From contig WHUZ01000081.1 of NCBI GenBank assembly GCA_015179045.1, positions 124,001 through 188,000 on the forward strand: a stretch of 64,000 nucleotides of DNA, given 5' to 3'. The DNA comes from Kalaharituber pfeilii (lineage: Eukaryota > Ascomycota > Pezizomycetes > Pezizales > Pezizaceae). The notes beneath the pieces were generated by a model. It saw nothing but the letters and a program-made list of their open reading frames with translations. It made no database searches and was not told the origin of the DNA. Numbering within the stretch: the first letter of the stretch is position 1; every line of letters begins with the position of its first letter. Below are positions 1-11,401 of this stretch, one piece after another. Made by a program: the position numbers and the translations under genes.

Positions 1-126
1 GTCAACCCCGGATTTTTGACTTCCGCGTTGATGGTAAAAATCCGTACATAATCATATGTGCATGGTGCACGGCGGACCTATAATGACGGTAAAGGGTGCG
101 CTTGGGTAATTTATCATCAGAGCCAC

Positions 127-3100
127 CTATGGCTGCCGTTGATTTACTGGGCCTGCTCCCATGGGAAGAACTAAAGTCGCCGTGGTTGGTAAGGCATTTG
201 GGCCCTGAATGCTTCCACCTTGGGACTGCGTACCTGAACCCATTCCAGCACCACCATGATTTGGCATAATCAAACTATGTATCTTCCTAATCGCGTTTCC
301 TACACTACCCAAATGCGCAGCCAGCCCGGTTCTCAACGGCATTGTCCCCCTAATCCCCGTATCACTCCAGAACTGCGCCAGCGACACCGCTGGAACCCTA
401 TTGCCTCCGGCTGTTGTCCCGCCAGCTGTTGTCCCGCCAGCTAAAGCAGCATCCCGGACATGCCACCAGTATTGACTCTTTCTCACTTTGAGCTGAATGT
501 CAATGACATGATTGCGCCGCGGGTAGTCCATGCGATACCATTCTGTTGACCTAGACAATACGAAAAGGTCACCCTCCGGGGTATCGTTCTCAATCTCTTC
601 CAATGCAACCAGGATATTTTGCGTAACAGCCAACGTCTGCACCACCATTTCTAGACCCATACCATTCAAGTGCTGTTCCAAGAAATGCTTGATTCGAGTA
701 TGTGGACTTCCTTCTGGTAAATGAAGTTGCATATTTTTATCTCCGGAAAATGAGATCTCAGCCGTCGCGTTCGGTTCCCTTCCATATGTGAAGGCAATTC
801 TACCCAAAGAGACGTGGTGGCATGCAAGTTTATACTTTCGAATAACTTTGACAAAACCAATCAACCTCTCTATGCGGTATAACCTCTCAACTATAGCTTC
901 TATAATTGAATCTCCCACTGGTACCATAAATCGCAAAGCAAACCCCCCACTCTGAAGATGGAATGCAACATCAGTGTCTGAGGGTTGTATATTCGTTGAC
1001 TGCAGCTGCGTCATTGGGTCCTTCGCTCGTCCTCGAACAATCATTTTGGCTGTGCCGTTAGTAGAGAGTCCATGGAAACTGACTACCAGAACATTCATAG
1101 CCCAGTCTTGTTTCATTAATGCATCGAATCTTATCAGCAAATCCGGTATTTGCACCGCTGGGTCAGTTGTTGCGGAAGGGCGCATTGTGTATTGAACCCC
1201 TTTGGCGTTTAGTATACGGGCATTGACGTAATGGGATATTATGCCACATGCCATTTTTTCGAGGTTGTCAAGAAATTGGTACGTGACATTGGGAGTTCCT
1301 GTTACTGGTATACGTTGAACATCTGGCATGAGATAGCCCTTTGCTGCCTCTTGTCTAAATGGAATCTGTAAGTTATGCGTCAATTACAGCATGCTATTCT
1401 GTGATGGGCTTACATTTCTGCTACCCACCAGCTCTCACCAAGGTCTCCAAAAACAATAACAATGATCCAATTCTTTTTCCATGACTTCCGCCGCATGTAA
1501 GTTAGATATTTGGTTGCCGGACCAAACCATTCCTTCAGCGTATTCGGATCAATTTGCATCAGTTTCATAATCTCCCACCCTGTACTCTTTGCCCTCATTT
1601 CTATTTCTTCCTGCAACATTAAGAATCGTAGCCGAGCAAAGTTTTGCCCCATGGAACTCCAGTCAGGCTTCAAGTCAGACTTCGGGTCGTTCAGAACCCC
1701 CTCCGCCCGCATCACCCTAGGATGGGGTTGTTGTAGAGCGAATCTTCCTGTGATTGGCTCAATTTGTACTGTGAGGAGACGAGTCGGAGTCAATTGTATG
1801 TTTAGAGAAGATTTGAAGCTATCGGTATCAGACGTCATAAGCGACAGGCATGACTGGGGAAATATTGGCATAGCAGCAAGGTTGTCTCTGATAGCAGTCA
1901 ATATATGCTTTGCATGTAAGGCGGTGACGGTCTTTATCAGTTCCTCTGCCGATACAAACTTGGTATTCTAGAGCGATATCAGTAAAAGTTCTACCCATCA
2001 AACTTAACAGAGTTTCACTTACTATTGGTACAGTCACATCTTTAACTTCCTTGCCCTCCCTGTGCCATCGGACTCCAAGCCTCGATGGCTCTTTTCCCCG
2101 AGGCCGCATTACCCCAATCTCAATCCAATTCCTAACGTCCGACCTGGCTGTCCAGTAGTATATAATCAATGTTCTTTTGTGCATATTGACATGGAGCATT
2201 TCAGTCCATCGGCCAGAAAGCATCTCCAAGGCTTGTCGCCGCAACGTCATGATCTTGTGAGTCATGACGAAATCGTGCAAAAAGTCATATAAACCGGCTA
2301 AACCCTTTGTCCGGAGGATTTCGTTAGATCTCATTTCAATCTCCTGCCGGAACCTGTTTTGTGGTAATTCCCTGATTGCCGGTTCATATGTCAAGCGGAA
2401 GTCGATGATATACAACTGAGATGACGGATCCTCCTCTCCAATACTGAGGTCTACCTCGAACTCATCTTTGACCCAGAAGGTTGCTCTGCCATCCTGTATA
2501 CGATAATCTCGAAAGTGAGGTGGGAGAGTCTCATGTATGTTTAGCCGTATTGAGAGCAAAGTGTTGATATTTCGGAATGCTTTCAATAATTGCTGAGGCG
2601 TTAGTGGATCTGCAGGGATATAATGGTACTATACGTTGAATTAGCAAAGGTATACAGCTCTTGGTCAAGACTCAAACGAAAAAAAAAAAAAAAAAAAAAC
2701 GTACTGAAGGTACAGTCGGTGCCCTTCCAGTAGTCAAAACCTCTATTGCAGTCTTCAAATCAGGATTAGGTACTCTAGTACGAGTGGAAATATGCTTGTT
2801 AGCATTGCTTCAACCCTCCCATCTATTTTTTAAGATCACATACTTTGCGTTCGCGAGATCCCTTCTCAACGCAAAAGTCTCGTAGTTGGCATTCAGGAAA
2901 TGCTGCTCCACACTATCAAACCAGGCTTTGACATCAATAACCTGGCTGACCTCCTCAGCCCTCCTTGCCCATATTGATAGAACCAAAAGCTTTATGAATT
3001 GCTGTCGACGCTCAACTACGTGTTCGATTAACTTTATCCTCCGGTCCATTTCACGGGCGTCCTGCAAAGAGCTGACCAAGTCTCGCAGCTGTGTATGTGA

Positions 3101-3436
3101 CTCCTGAATCATTCGGCCTATCAGCATCTTCAAAGGATAGAACCCTTGGGTGATGTGCGGCAGCGCTGGCGCCAGAACACTAATATCCAAAATTTCCTCA
3201 TCGCTCTCCTCGTCGTTATTGTCCTTTTCCTTTCCGAGTTTCCTGTCCCCATTTTCCCCCTCTACATTGCTCCCACCGCCATTTCCATTCCCTATTGATA
3301 CCGCGCAGTCCTTCCCTAGTTTGCTGCTATTATGACTAGCATTATTTGTTGCTGGTTCGCTGCTTGCTTTTATCCTCGAGTCTCCATGGCCAGTTAACGC
3401 ATGTTCCGACATGACTCCCGGCGTCATTGGAGGCAT
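127..3436 (-). CDS. MED14: Mediator complex subunit 14 (Rgr1-type), with an apparent frameshift
   Basis: Core scaffold subunit of the Mediator co-activator in the nucleus, bridging head, middle and tail modules to RNA polymerase II. Exons (reverse): 3436-2844, 2774-2705, 2628-1425, 1365-127, giving about 1034 aa, normal for fungal MED14. The N-terminal MED14 domain is recognisable from PLKMLIGRMIQE through the WARRAEEVSQVID helix and on to FRNINTLLSIRLNIHETLPPHF. The start at 3436 (MPPMTPG) is the first ATG of the open frame; 3418 and 3406 are alternatives. The poly(T) tract in intron 2 follows a GTACGT donor. The frame breaks at 1956-1958: EYQV continues as VSAEELIKTVTALHAK only if one T is dropped. 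A 52-nt intron (CAA/GTTTGT...AAG) would also restore the frame but would delete that conserved-looking helix. The last intron may instead use the GTAAGC donor 11 nt further on. The family call is firm; the details of the frame are uncertain. Confidence 0.9.
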
Positions 3437-5607
3437 CCCCACTCCAGAACTAGTTCAAGAATCTCTGGAAAATGAGTATAGTTGTAATGTAATTTGTGAC
3501 CGGAGAGCTTGAGGTGGTTTAGCATACGCCAGTGAAAGAAAGCGGAGGGGCGGAGTCCTTAGACCAATGAAGCTGCGCGTAGATTCTTGGCCTAGAGCAT
3601 TAGCCTTACTCAAAAAGCCGCCCCAGACTGAGCGACGGGCGGATGGATGTCAGTAGGACCACGGAATCTCCAACAAAGAGCGTATTGGGGGGGGCAGCTG
3701 CGGTTGGCGGTTAATGTTCAATTCGAGGCGTTGAATTCGATTTTCAAGGGACCGGTCGGCAAATCTCCAAATGAGGAAAGGGTCGCAATGGACGGGCTAT
3801 TCCGGGGTCGGGCCGGATAGATGATGCCTAGTTGGCGAGGGGGGGGTGCAGGTGTCCTCCTACGGAAGAGGCTATGTGAAGATGATGCGGCGCAAGACCG
3901 GTGGTATGGGGGAGTGGCAGGCCGACGGCAAGTTTGGATTGAGGCGGGTCGAGACTGGAGGAGGGCGAGTGTCGCGCTGCGCAGGGCCGTCGTGCAAGGT
4001 TCAGATTCTCTTCGTGAGGGTCGTCACAGTCGTGTCGATAAGCGCCGTTGGTGCCCTTCGTGCTGGGCTTGTACGTTTTCCCGTGCCGGTCGTTCTGGAA
4101 GGGGGTGTTGGGAGGGGGGGGGTGAGACGTGTGGCTCGGCTCTGGGCGAGGGAGACGATGGGGAGGGAAGCTGCACAGGCGTAGGGGTGGCGCAGTGGGT
4201 GCGTGCTACTGTACGTTCTGGGGGGCTGTTTCCTGCTGGCGCCGCCGGCGTCGCTGCTGCTGCTGCTGCTGCTGCTGCCGCTGCTTCTTCGTCGAAGGAT
4301 GTGAGGTCTATGCGACCGGGCCGGGCTGGGTGCTGCGCTGGGCTGGGCTTGGCTTGGCTTGGCTGGGCTGGGCTTGGCGTGCGGGCGGGCGGGTGTGGGG
4401 ACGGCGCAGCAATTAATCAATCAATGGCAATGCAACCGACGCTAACCTACCGGGAGCAGCGTGCAAGATGAATCACGGCCAAGCCACCCTCATAGAAAAG
4501 AAATCCGTCGCGGCCGGACGCAACATCCAACTCGGCCAATCCCTACGTATCATACAGCAGCCTGAGGAAAAAAAATCCCGAAAACCTACCAATTGGCCCA
4601 ACACCAGTTAGTCTGGTGTGCAGCCCCAGTTCCTGCTGCCTATTGGTTTGTTTTCTTTATACAACAAGGCATACATGCAACTCTCCATCAATAAAAAAAA
4701 AATAAAAATAAAAAAAGAGTATCCCTCCATCAGTTTCTTTGAAACCGATAAATAAACAAATCCTTCGTCCCAATATGATATTCATAGCTTGAAATGCCGC
4801 GTCCAAGCTCTCCGGCCGCCTTTGAAACCCGGCGGATTGTCTTGCAAACCCAACCGCTGGATCCGATGCAATCGTGGCTTGCTTGAATCATGTAAAAGCG
4901 GAACTGTATAGTACTATATGATAGCTGGTATGCATTGCGGCGCGCGCGAGAAAAAAAAAATGCAAACGCAGGGCGCGCGGTTCGAGACTGAGCACTACAG
5001 ATACATTACTTGTGAAACAAGATAGAAAAGAGATGAGGGAACTAAGTAGAGTACATCTACACTTTTGCTTCCAGTCTCAAACCCATTACCTAGCCACCAC
5101 CTCTCAGAATCACAGCCTGACCACAAAACCTGCATGCGAACCATCCGCATAACCTGTCTTACCCCCACCGAATGCCTACCCTTACATAAGCACCCTATCC
5201 CCACTGCTGCATAATTCACCCCCATCGTATGCATCGAGTAGTCCCACGCCACACCCCCACCGAATCCCTGAAGCGAAAAAACCATTCCGTTCTGCCTCGC
5301 TTATGATAACCTACCGTAGGGGCTGCTATTAATCCCCCGACTGAAAAAGTTGCCCAAACCTAAAATGTCGCATTGCCGAGCCTAATCCGACTTCGAAACA
5401 ATCTGACGTCTGTCTTGTTCCTTGACACTATTCGCACCAAACCCCCCTACCACCGCAATTGACTGCATCTCACACATACGACATCGGCATCCCAAAAGAA
5501 GGTTTCGAGTTCGATTGGGAGCAGACTAGCGACGGCTGCAGATTGTCTCTACCTTCTTTCACCCCACTCTTCTGCTCAGCAGCACACCTACAATCCGTAC
5601 CACTCCG
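3437..5607. other. divergent intergenic region MED14 / MIC26-27
   Basis: Shared upstream region of two divergent genes. The part at 3800-4420 is GC-rich and low-complexity, with a short (CTG)n run near 4251-4280 and a GGCTGGGCTT-type purine/pyrimidine-skewed repeat near 4325-4380. The open frames across it (for example 3821-4471) are compositional artefacts. A-rich tracts lie near 4690-4720 and 4951-4961. No RNA gene or conserved coding sequence is seen. Confidence 0.6.
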
Positions 5608-6566
5608 ATGGCAATTCCAGCATCTCGATTGCTCCGGGTACGTCGGCCCGACTGCCAATTGCATAGCTCACTCCAGCGTCCATTACCCTCTCCGATCTTC
5701 CGGCTAACCCATCATTCCTACAGAGATCCCTTCTCCCGCTTGCCGCCGGCGCCGGCGCAGCCACCTTCTACCTCTCCCCCCGAACCATCTACGCCGAAGA
5801 GCCGCAAGACCTCTCGGTATCTTCCATGCCCCTCCCTTCCCCACACAAACCTTCTCTACTTCACCTCACTAACACCCCCTAGCGCAAAAAACCCATTTAC
5901 GACCCCCTCCCCAACACCAACTCACCACCACCCAACTCACCCTCCCTCGAACCCACCCGCCCAACCCCTACCGACCGTCTCGCCACGCACATCCGCACTG
6001 CCCGTCAGTTCATCAACACCCACTACTCCGTCCTCTCCCACCGCTTTAACGAATACCTCAACCAATACCTTCACTATGAGCATACTGTCACTTCGACCGT
6101 TGCATCTCTCGCCCCCCCCAAGGGCTCTGGCGAACAAGTTGTCCCTGGCTCAATCTACGTCTTAGTCACGGCTATGGCGGGAAGCATTCTCACCCGGCGG
6201 AGGATCTGGCCAATTAGGATCTTGACACCAATTGTGGTTGCGACGGGGGCGAGTTGGTACTTCTTACCATTGACAACTAGGAATGTGGGGGAGCTGCTTT
6301 GGCATTTTGAGAAGAAGGTGAGTAGACTGGAGCTCTGTGTTTGAGCGCCCCCCGTCGATGGAATTACCGTTGCTAAGAATTGAACTCTTTCCAATTTTTG
6401 CCGCACATAGGTCCCTGCCGTTGCGGAAACTCACCTCCAAATCCGCAAAACAGCCGAAGACAATATCGCTGTTATCCGCCAGAACATTGTTGAGACAAGG
6501 AAGGTCGTGGACGAAAATGTCACAAAGGGACGCGAGACTATAGAGGAGTGGGTTAAGAAGCAGTAG
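5608..6566 (+). CDS. MICOS complex subunit MIC26/MIC27 (apolipoprotein O family)
   Basis: Mitochondrial inner-membrane protein of the MICOS complex, which holds crista junctions; family members act with MIC10 and bind cardiolipin. Four exons (5608-5637, 5724-5816, 5883-6317, 6411-6566) with GTACGT, GTATCT and GTGAGT donors and a CTAAC branch point in intron 1 give 237 aa. The start is fixed by a 10-codon first exon that joins in frame to RSLLPLAAGAGAATFYLSPR, the typical hydrophobic N-terminus. The centre (KPIYDPLP, then a helix with RTARQFINTHY) leads to a hydrophobic stretch from SIYVLVTAMAGS to TPIVVATGASWYFLPL, and the C-terminal amphipathic helices read EKKVPAVAETH and VIRQNIVETRK. Fungi usually have both MIC26 and MIC27 and I cannot separate them here. 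It converges on the downstream SDR gene, about 450 bp away. Confidence 0.88.
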
Positions 6567-7020
6567 AGCTTGGAAAATCACGAAAATTGATATAGAAGCG
6601 AGCGTTCGAGAGGGGTGGGTGGAACAGTAGTAGTAGAGCCGGCCTAGCTTGAGTGATTCCCATCATTGTGCGTTACATACATCATTGATAGTTTTTGTAG
6701 TATTGTTTGATATCAAGGTTGGTTTGTTTGGCAATTGCGTATATAGATCTTTAGAAAAAAGATGGTATGATTGATGATATGATTTCATGTTTTCTTCATG
6801 TTGCCAGTAAATCAAGAAATGGTAACCAAATTAGAAAAAGTGGATTATCATGACGTTCCTGTATAATTAAAAAAATAAAAAGGGAATAAAATCATGAGGA
6901 AGCAAGTACAGACTACAGGCTCCTAAAGACAGGTGGCCACAACGAGTAGAACAACAGCTTATACCATTGCATCGAAAAAGAATTATAAACTGAACACTTC
7001 AAGCCATTTTCAAATGCCAA

Positions 7021-8466
7021 CTACGAAGTCGCATCTGGGTCCTTTACTTGGCGTCCCTGCCAGGTGTCCATCACGTCACCCACACGTGACAATGCCCTTA
7101 GATGGCACCAACTGAACCAACCCCTCTGTAGCACACAATTAACATCCATAAATTTTAAATTCCGGGGTAAGAGCGTTGTGATGGTAGTCACATGGGGTTG
7201 GACTTACAATTCCAGTAAAGGCATTGAATGTGCGAGGCAACGTTATATGCCCTCCTTTACCACTAAGCACTTGGTCCACGATAGCCTCTGCGACTGTCTC
7301 TGGCTGCAGAGGTGGGTAAAGGAAAGTGCTGTGATGATTATATCCCTCGAATAATGGTGTCTTCACATAACCCTGGGTAACTATAGTGGTTCGGACTAGA
7401 AAAGGTTGGTCACAGTTACTAAAGCCGCAACTAAAATAGAGAAGCAAAGGGGGTATATACTTTTCGGAGCCTTATATGTAAACTTCAGCTCTTGCTTCAA
7501 ACCCTCATAGAAGCTCAAGGAAGCCGCTTTGCTTGCATTATAATCCACCATCCTCGGTGCTTGAACATATGCACCAATACTTGCCACAGTGACAATGTGC
7601 CCATGACCCTTCTTAATCATCTCAGGCAGGAACTCCTTAGCCATGAGCCAATGGCTGAGAACATTGACATCAAACACGAGGCGGAGGTCTTTCTCCGTGG
7701 CGTCAAGTATGCTCTTGCCGCGACAGACGCCCGCATTGTTGATGAGTACGGTAGGGTGACCGACGTTCTGGCGTATTTGCTCCGCAGCAGCAGCTATCTC
7801 TGTCGGTATTGACAGATCCGCTTTGAAGAAAACTACATTGTCCGCTATAAATTAAATGACAGTTACCAGGCTGTCAGCATCACTCAACTCAAACCGGTTT
7901 CTTTTAGGACTTGGACTGGAGGAACCTACGAGCCTCGTATCCTAATGGCATGATATCAATCACCGCAATTTTACCCTTCTTTCCCTTCTCTTTCAGCCTC
8001 TCTGACAGGTCCATGACGATCTTCTCACCAATCCCTGCACTACCTCCTGTCACTACAATGATCTCCTCATCCCAGTTCCACTGGTCCTCCGTCCAGTTAT
8101 TCAGGGCCTTGTCCGAGAGGAATGCGTTGACTCGCTCGAACAAGCCAAGGTAGAGTAGGAGACGAAGCCTTCTAACCCATTTCTCATTTCCTAGGAGGAA
8201 AGGCTTGATAGCGGGTATCCTTTCTAAGGCTATGACGAGCGGAAGTAACACGGTAGGATTAATGACGAAGCGGCGAAGCAAGAGAAGGATGGGGTCGAGG
8301 TGAAGGCCTGGTGTGAGGGCACTAACATGTTAGCAGACCTTGATACTGAGTACATGGCCATGAGAACTCGGTATGGGGTATCATTCTGAGGCTGCGCGCA
8401 ACTGTGGGGCAGAAGTGACACAAAGTACTGACCCTCTCGTGGAAGAATTGACTTTGATCGGGGCAT
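7021..8466 (-). CDS. short-chain dehydrogenase/reductase (SDR16C / retinol-dehydrogenase-like)
   Basis: NAD(P)-dependent oxidoreductase of the classical SDR fold, probably membrane-associated like RDH10/17-beta-HSD11 relatives; the substrate is unknown. Exons (reverse): 8466-8429, 8321-7930, 7844-7461, 7395-7208, 7125-7021, total 368 aa. Visible motifs: a hydrophobic N-terminal segment (LLLLRRF...PTVLLPLVIALE), the cofactor-binding TGGSAGIG at about 104-111, NNAG near 179, the catalytic Ser in VASIGAYVQAP and the YNASK active site near 244-248. The stretch TTIVTQGYVKTPLF is typical of this subfamily. The ATG at 8466 (MPRSKSILPREG) was chosen because it joins through a GTACTT donor and a CTAAC...TTAG acceptor to the next exon in phase; no ATG is available in the second exon. 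The short last exon (RGWFSWCHLRAL to the stop) rests on splice phase only. Confidence 0.86.
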
Positions 8467-9836
8467 GTCTTCAAAGTTGAGTTTGGGGCAGTAGGGTCGT
8501 CAACCTTCTGCTTCGGCAGTCACCAGGTGGACTGAAACAGTCAGCCGTTCACCGTTTGCCCCAGGGCTGAATAACGGCCAAAGCGCTGACGCAGCCTGGC
8601 CAGAAGCCTTAAGTGCGGGAAACGAGTGGCAGCACCATTCACGCGCACCGCCTGCGAACGGGAAACAGCACGCCACGGCTTAGGTAGTCGTGGAGCGTCC
8701 GGGGTGGCAGTCTAAAGAATGCCGCATTGATTGGAAGCGTTTGTATGATCCACCCCCATGTATGACGTACACAAGAGGCCAGTGCGGGCGAGAGCTGCAT
8801 CTCCTCACTGTGCACGATACTGTACAATTGAGACAACGCCTTGTTTGAAGACCTATATACGACCGGGGCCAGCGATGCCGAGAAGCGCAGGGTATTGTGT
8901 GTTGAAAAGATGGTAGTAAGGATATTGTTTTCTAAGCGAGCACTGGGCAATTGTTTGAATGGATGTGGAGATCTTGATCTTCTATCATGCAGACCTTGAC
9001 CTTTAGTTCGTGCTGAGTATACTAGTGCAAACTTACCGACTTGCATGGAACTAATTGTTAGTGAAATCTGGAGATCATGCAAGACCGGGTGTGCATATCC
9101 TTGCACTGCATTGGCCAGGACTACATGTGTCCTCTCCTGGTGAGGCTTCATTTGGTTGGCATAGTGGGTTACATAGAACATATCACGCGGTGACCTGCCT
9201 GTGGTGTCGAGCACAGATGCACCAGAGCCGGCCTTGTATCTTGATGGAAGCAGGAAATGAGAGGAGCCTTCTATTACTTCAAAGTGTATCCTTAAATGAG
9301 AGATGTATGAGGTACTTGAATTATTAATATTTAGAGTAGCTGATACACAATTTTCAATCGAAAGGTGGCTCCTGTCAAAGAAGCCTTTTCCTCTTCATAC
9401 TTCACCACTTCCAGTCCTGGCTTTTATTCATGCTTCCATCCTGGCCCTGAAATTACACCAAACTGCCATAAAATATATACTCTGGAAGCGCCGATGTCAA
9501 ACCAATATACCCCGAAAATGAGATCTGAGCGTTTTCTAAAGTTCAAAACAAGAGGCAGTCAGCACACAAATAGACGCTCAGGAAGAGTTGACAATCTTGC
9601 TGAGCACCTGGGTATAAAAAAGCACAAAACGTGATAGATAAAAAATGCATTGAACCCTTAAAACTGAAGCTGTTTCTAAATGCCAGATGCCAAATTCCAA
9701 ATGCCAAAATGCCAAATACCAGATGCTTTGGTCCCAAAACTGGCGAGAAAAGTCTGAATTAAGGAAAACCAAGCGAAAAACCCAATACAAATAGTCATAC
9801 AATCAAAACACCCGAAAAAGAGAAGCAGTAAGACGT
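8467..9836. other. intergenic, no gene recognised
   Basis: Upstream region of the SDR gene and downstream region of the F-box-like gene. Open frames on both strands (for example 8639-9214 on the minus strand) show no recognisable family or codon pattern. Near 9675-9730 there is a short repetitive stretch built on AAATGCCA/CAAATACCA units. Confidence 0.5.
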
Positions 9837-11401
9837 TCAAATGTAAATCTTAATGCTCGTTACTGTCGTTGAGCTGCTGGAGCCCGATGGTCCTGTATGT
9901 GGTGTGCCAGTCAGAACGCGCAGATATTGAGAATTCCGAGTGGTTCCATATATATTCCAAAATGAGGCAATGTTCTCAGAGTCAACAAGGAAACCAAGCT
10001 TGGTGTTAAAACTTGACGGTTTCTGTATAACCAGTGTTTCTTTGTCGCTACTAGTTGGCTGGTAATAGGGTTTCCCCTGCGAAAGTGTATTGCTAAGAAC
10101 AGTGCTCACCCAATTCATCATAACTTCCATCATAGTGGACGTAGCTTTGTCCACTAATACCAAATTGTTGACCCTCGCAGGTAGAATAGTAAATAAATCT
10201 ACGAGAAACTTTGTGCATGAGGCCTCTTCTGTCATCGTGCTACCAAATCCAAATGTAAACTTTGTCAATGCAGGTAATTTGTCAATAACTTCCCACAGTA
10301 GCTGTGGTGTTACGCCCCCCAGCCCTATTACACTCAGTTGCTCCAAGCCGTTCCAATTCCTGTGACAGTCCAGAAAAGTATGGAAATTGCCACAGACTCT
10401 ATCTCCAAGTTTTCTGATATATCCATGGCCCCATACCCATCGCTTGATGGCTGTCGTTTCGAAAAGAGCCTGTGCCAAGTATCCATGATCGCCGTCACTG
10501 TCGTTATCAAGGAAACAGTAGTGTTCGCCATTAAATAGTGGACTTAGGATATCCTCCAGTCCGTCCACAGACTCAAGCTGTCGGCAGCTTCTTATTAGAC
10601 CGGGTAGCCACCTTTTCTCTAAGCTGCAAGAAACCCAGTACGACAATGCACCAGGCGCAATCCAACTTTTTCCCGCCACTTTGCCATTGGGAAACCTTAT
10701 CTTTCTCACCAAGTCTGCAAGATCAGGGCGAGATTGTAAAGTTTGAACAAGCAGTGGAATCCGCTTCTGCATCTGGATATGCTTGGAAGATAGATGCAGA
10801 TGCTCCTGACAGAATATCGAGAAATCTAGAGGAATCATTCTGTATAGCAATTTGACAGTATAGTGGTACCACAGTCTGCTAACTCGGCATGCTTTAGAGA
10901 GCGCAAATAGATGGCAGAATCCGCACTCCGCATAACTCGACGATTGAACATAATGTGAAATTATTTGAATCTGGATTTCAGGTGGAAGATATGGTTGTCT
11001 CCGTAGGCGGGTTCCCACTATGTCTTCAATTTTATTTGATAGTCCAGATGTCCTTTCCGATGGCAACACAAGACAGTCCTCATGTGCAGGTGCAGCTTGC
11101 AGAAGGCCGTCCTCGAGTTGACTGGGAGTGAAGAACCCCAGAAATGGATGTGTGCGTTGTCCTAAACCATATTTTCCTTCTCCTGAGAAGAACAGTCGAT
11201 GCTGAGCTTCAATATCTATCTAAAAGTCAGCATACCATGCAAAACCCAGAAAATCGCCGTAGCCACTCTATTCTAAATCCTTTCGTTATATGGAAAGTAG
11301 ATAGACTGCTTACCCACTGTGAATTCCGCACCAGTATTGGGCTTTTTGCCCTCCTGGAGCGGACTTTGTTCGCCGTCTTGAGAAATAAGATATGAACGCA
11401 T
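9837..11401 (-). CDS. F-box-like protein of unknown target
   Basis: Predicted 488 aa from two exons (11401-11318 and 11219-9837). The N-terminal part carries an F-box-like motif at about residues 104-150: LPPEIQIQIISHYV, then LSKACRVSRLWYHYTVKLLYR. This is the usual layout of a large ascomycete family of SCF-type or orphan F-box proteins whose C-terminal half is leucine-rich and poorly conserved (here LEQLSVIGLGGV, LPALTKFTFGFG, RVNNLVLVD). The open frame has no ATG before the F-box. The upstream exon beginning MRSYLISQDG joins in phase through a GTGGGT donor and a CTGAC...TTTTAG acceptor, which is why that start was chosen; it is less certain than the rest. The role in ubiquitination is inferred from family only. 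No partner is suggested by the neighbours. Confidence 0.68.

Noticed and set aside
3821..4471. Overlapping 95-216-codon frames on both strands in GC-rich sequence upstream of MIC26/27
   Set aside because: Low-complexity Gly/Arg/Ala or Ser/Pro translations driven by (CTG)n and GGGCTT repeats; no domain, and open on several frames at once.
8639..9214. 191-codon minus-strand frame
   Set aside because: No recognisable family, no start context and no in-phase introns; composition like the surrounding non-coding DNA.
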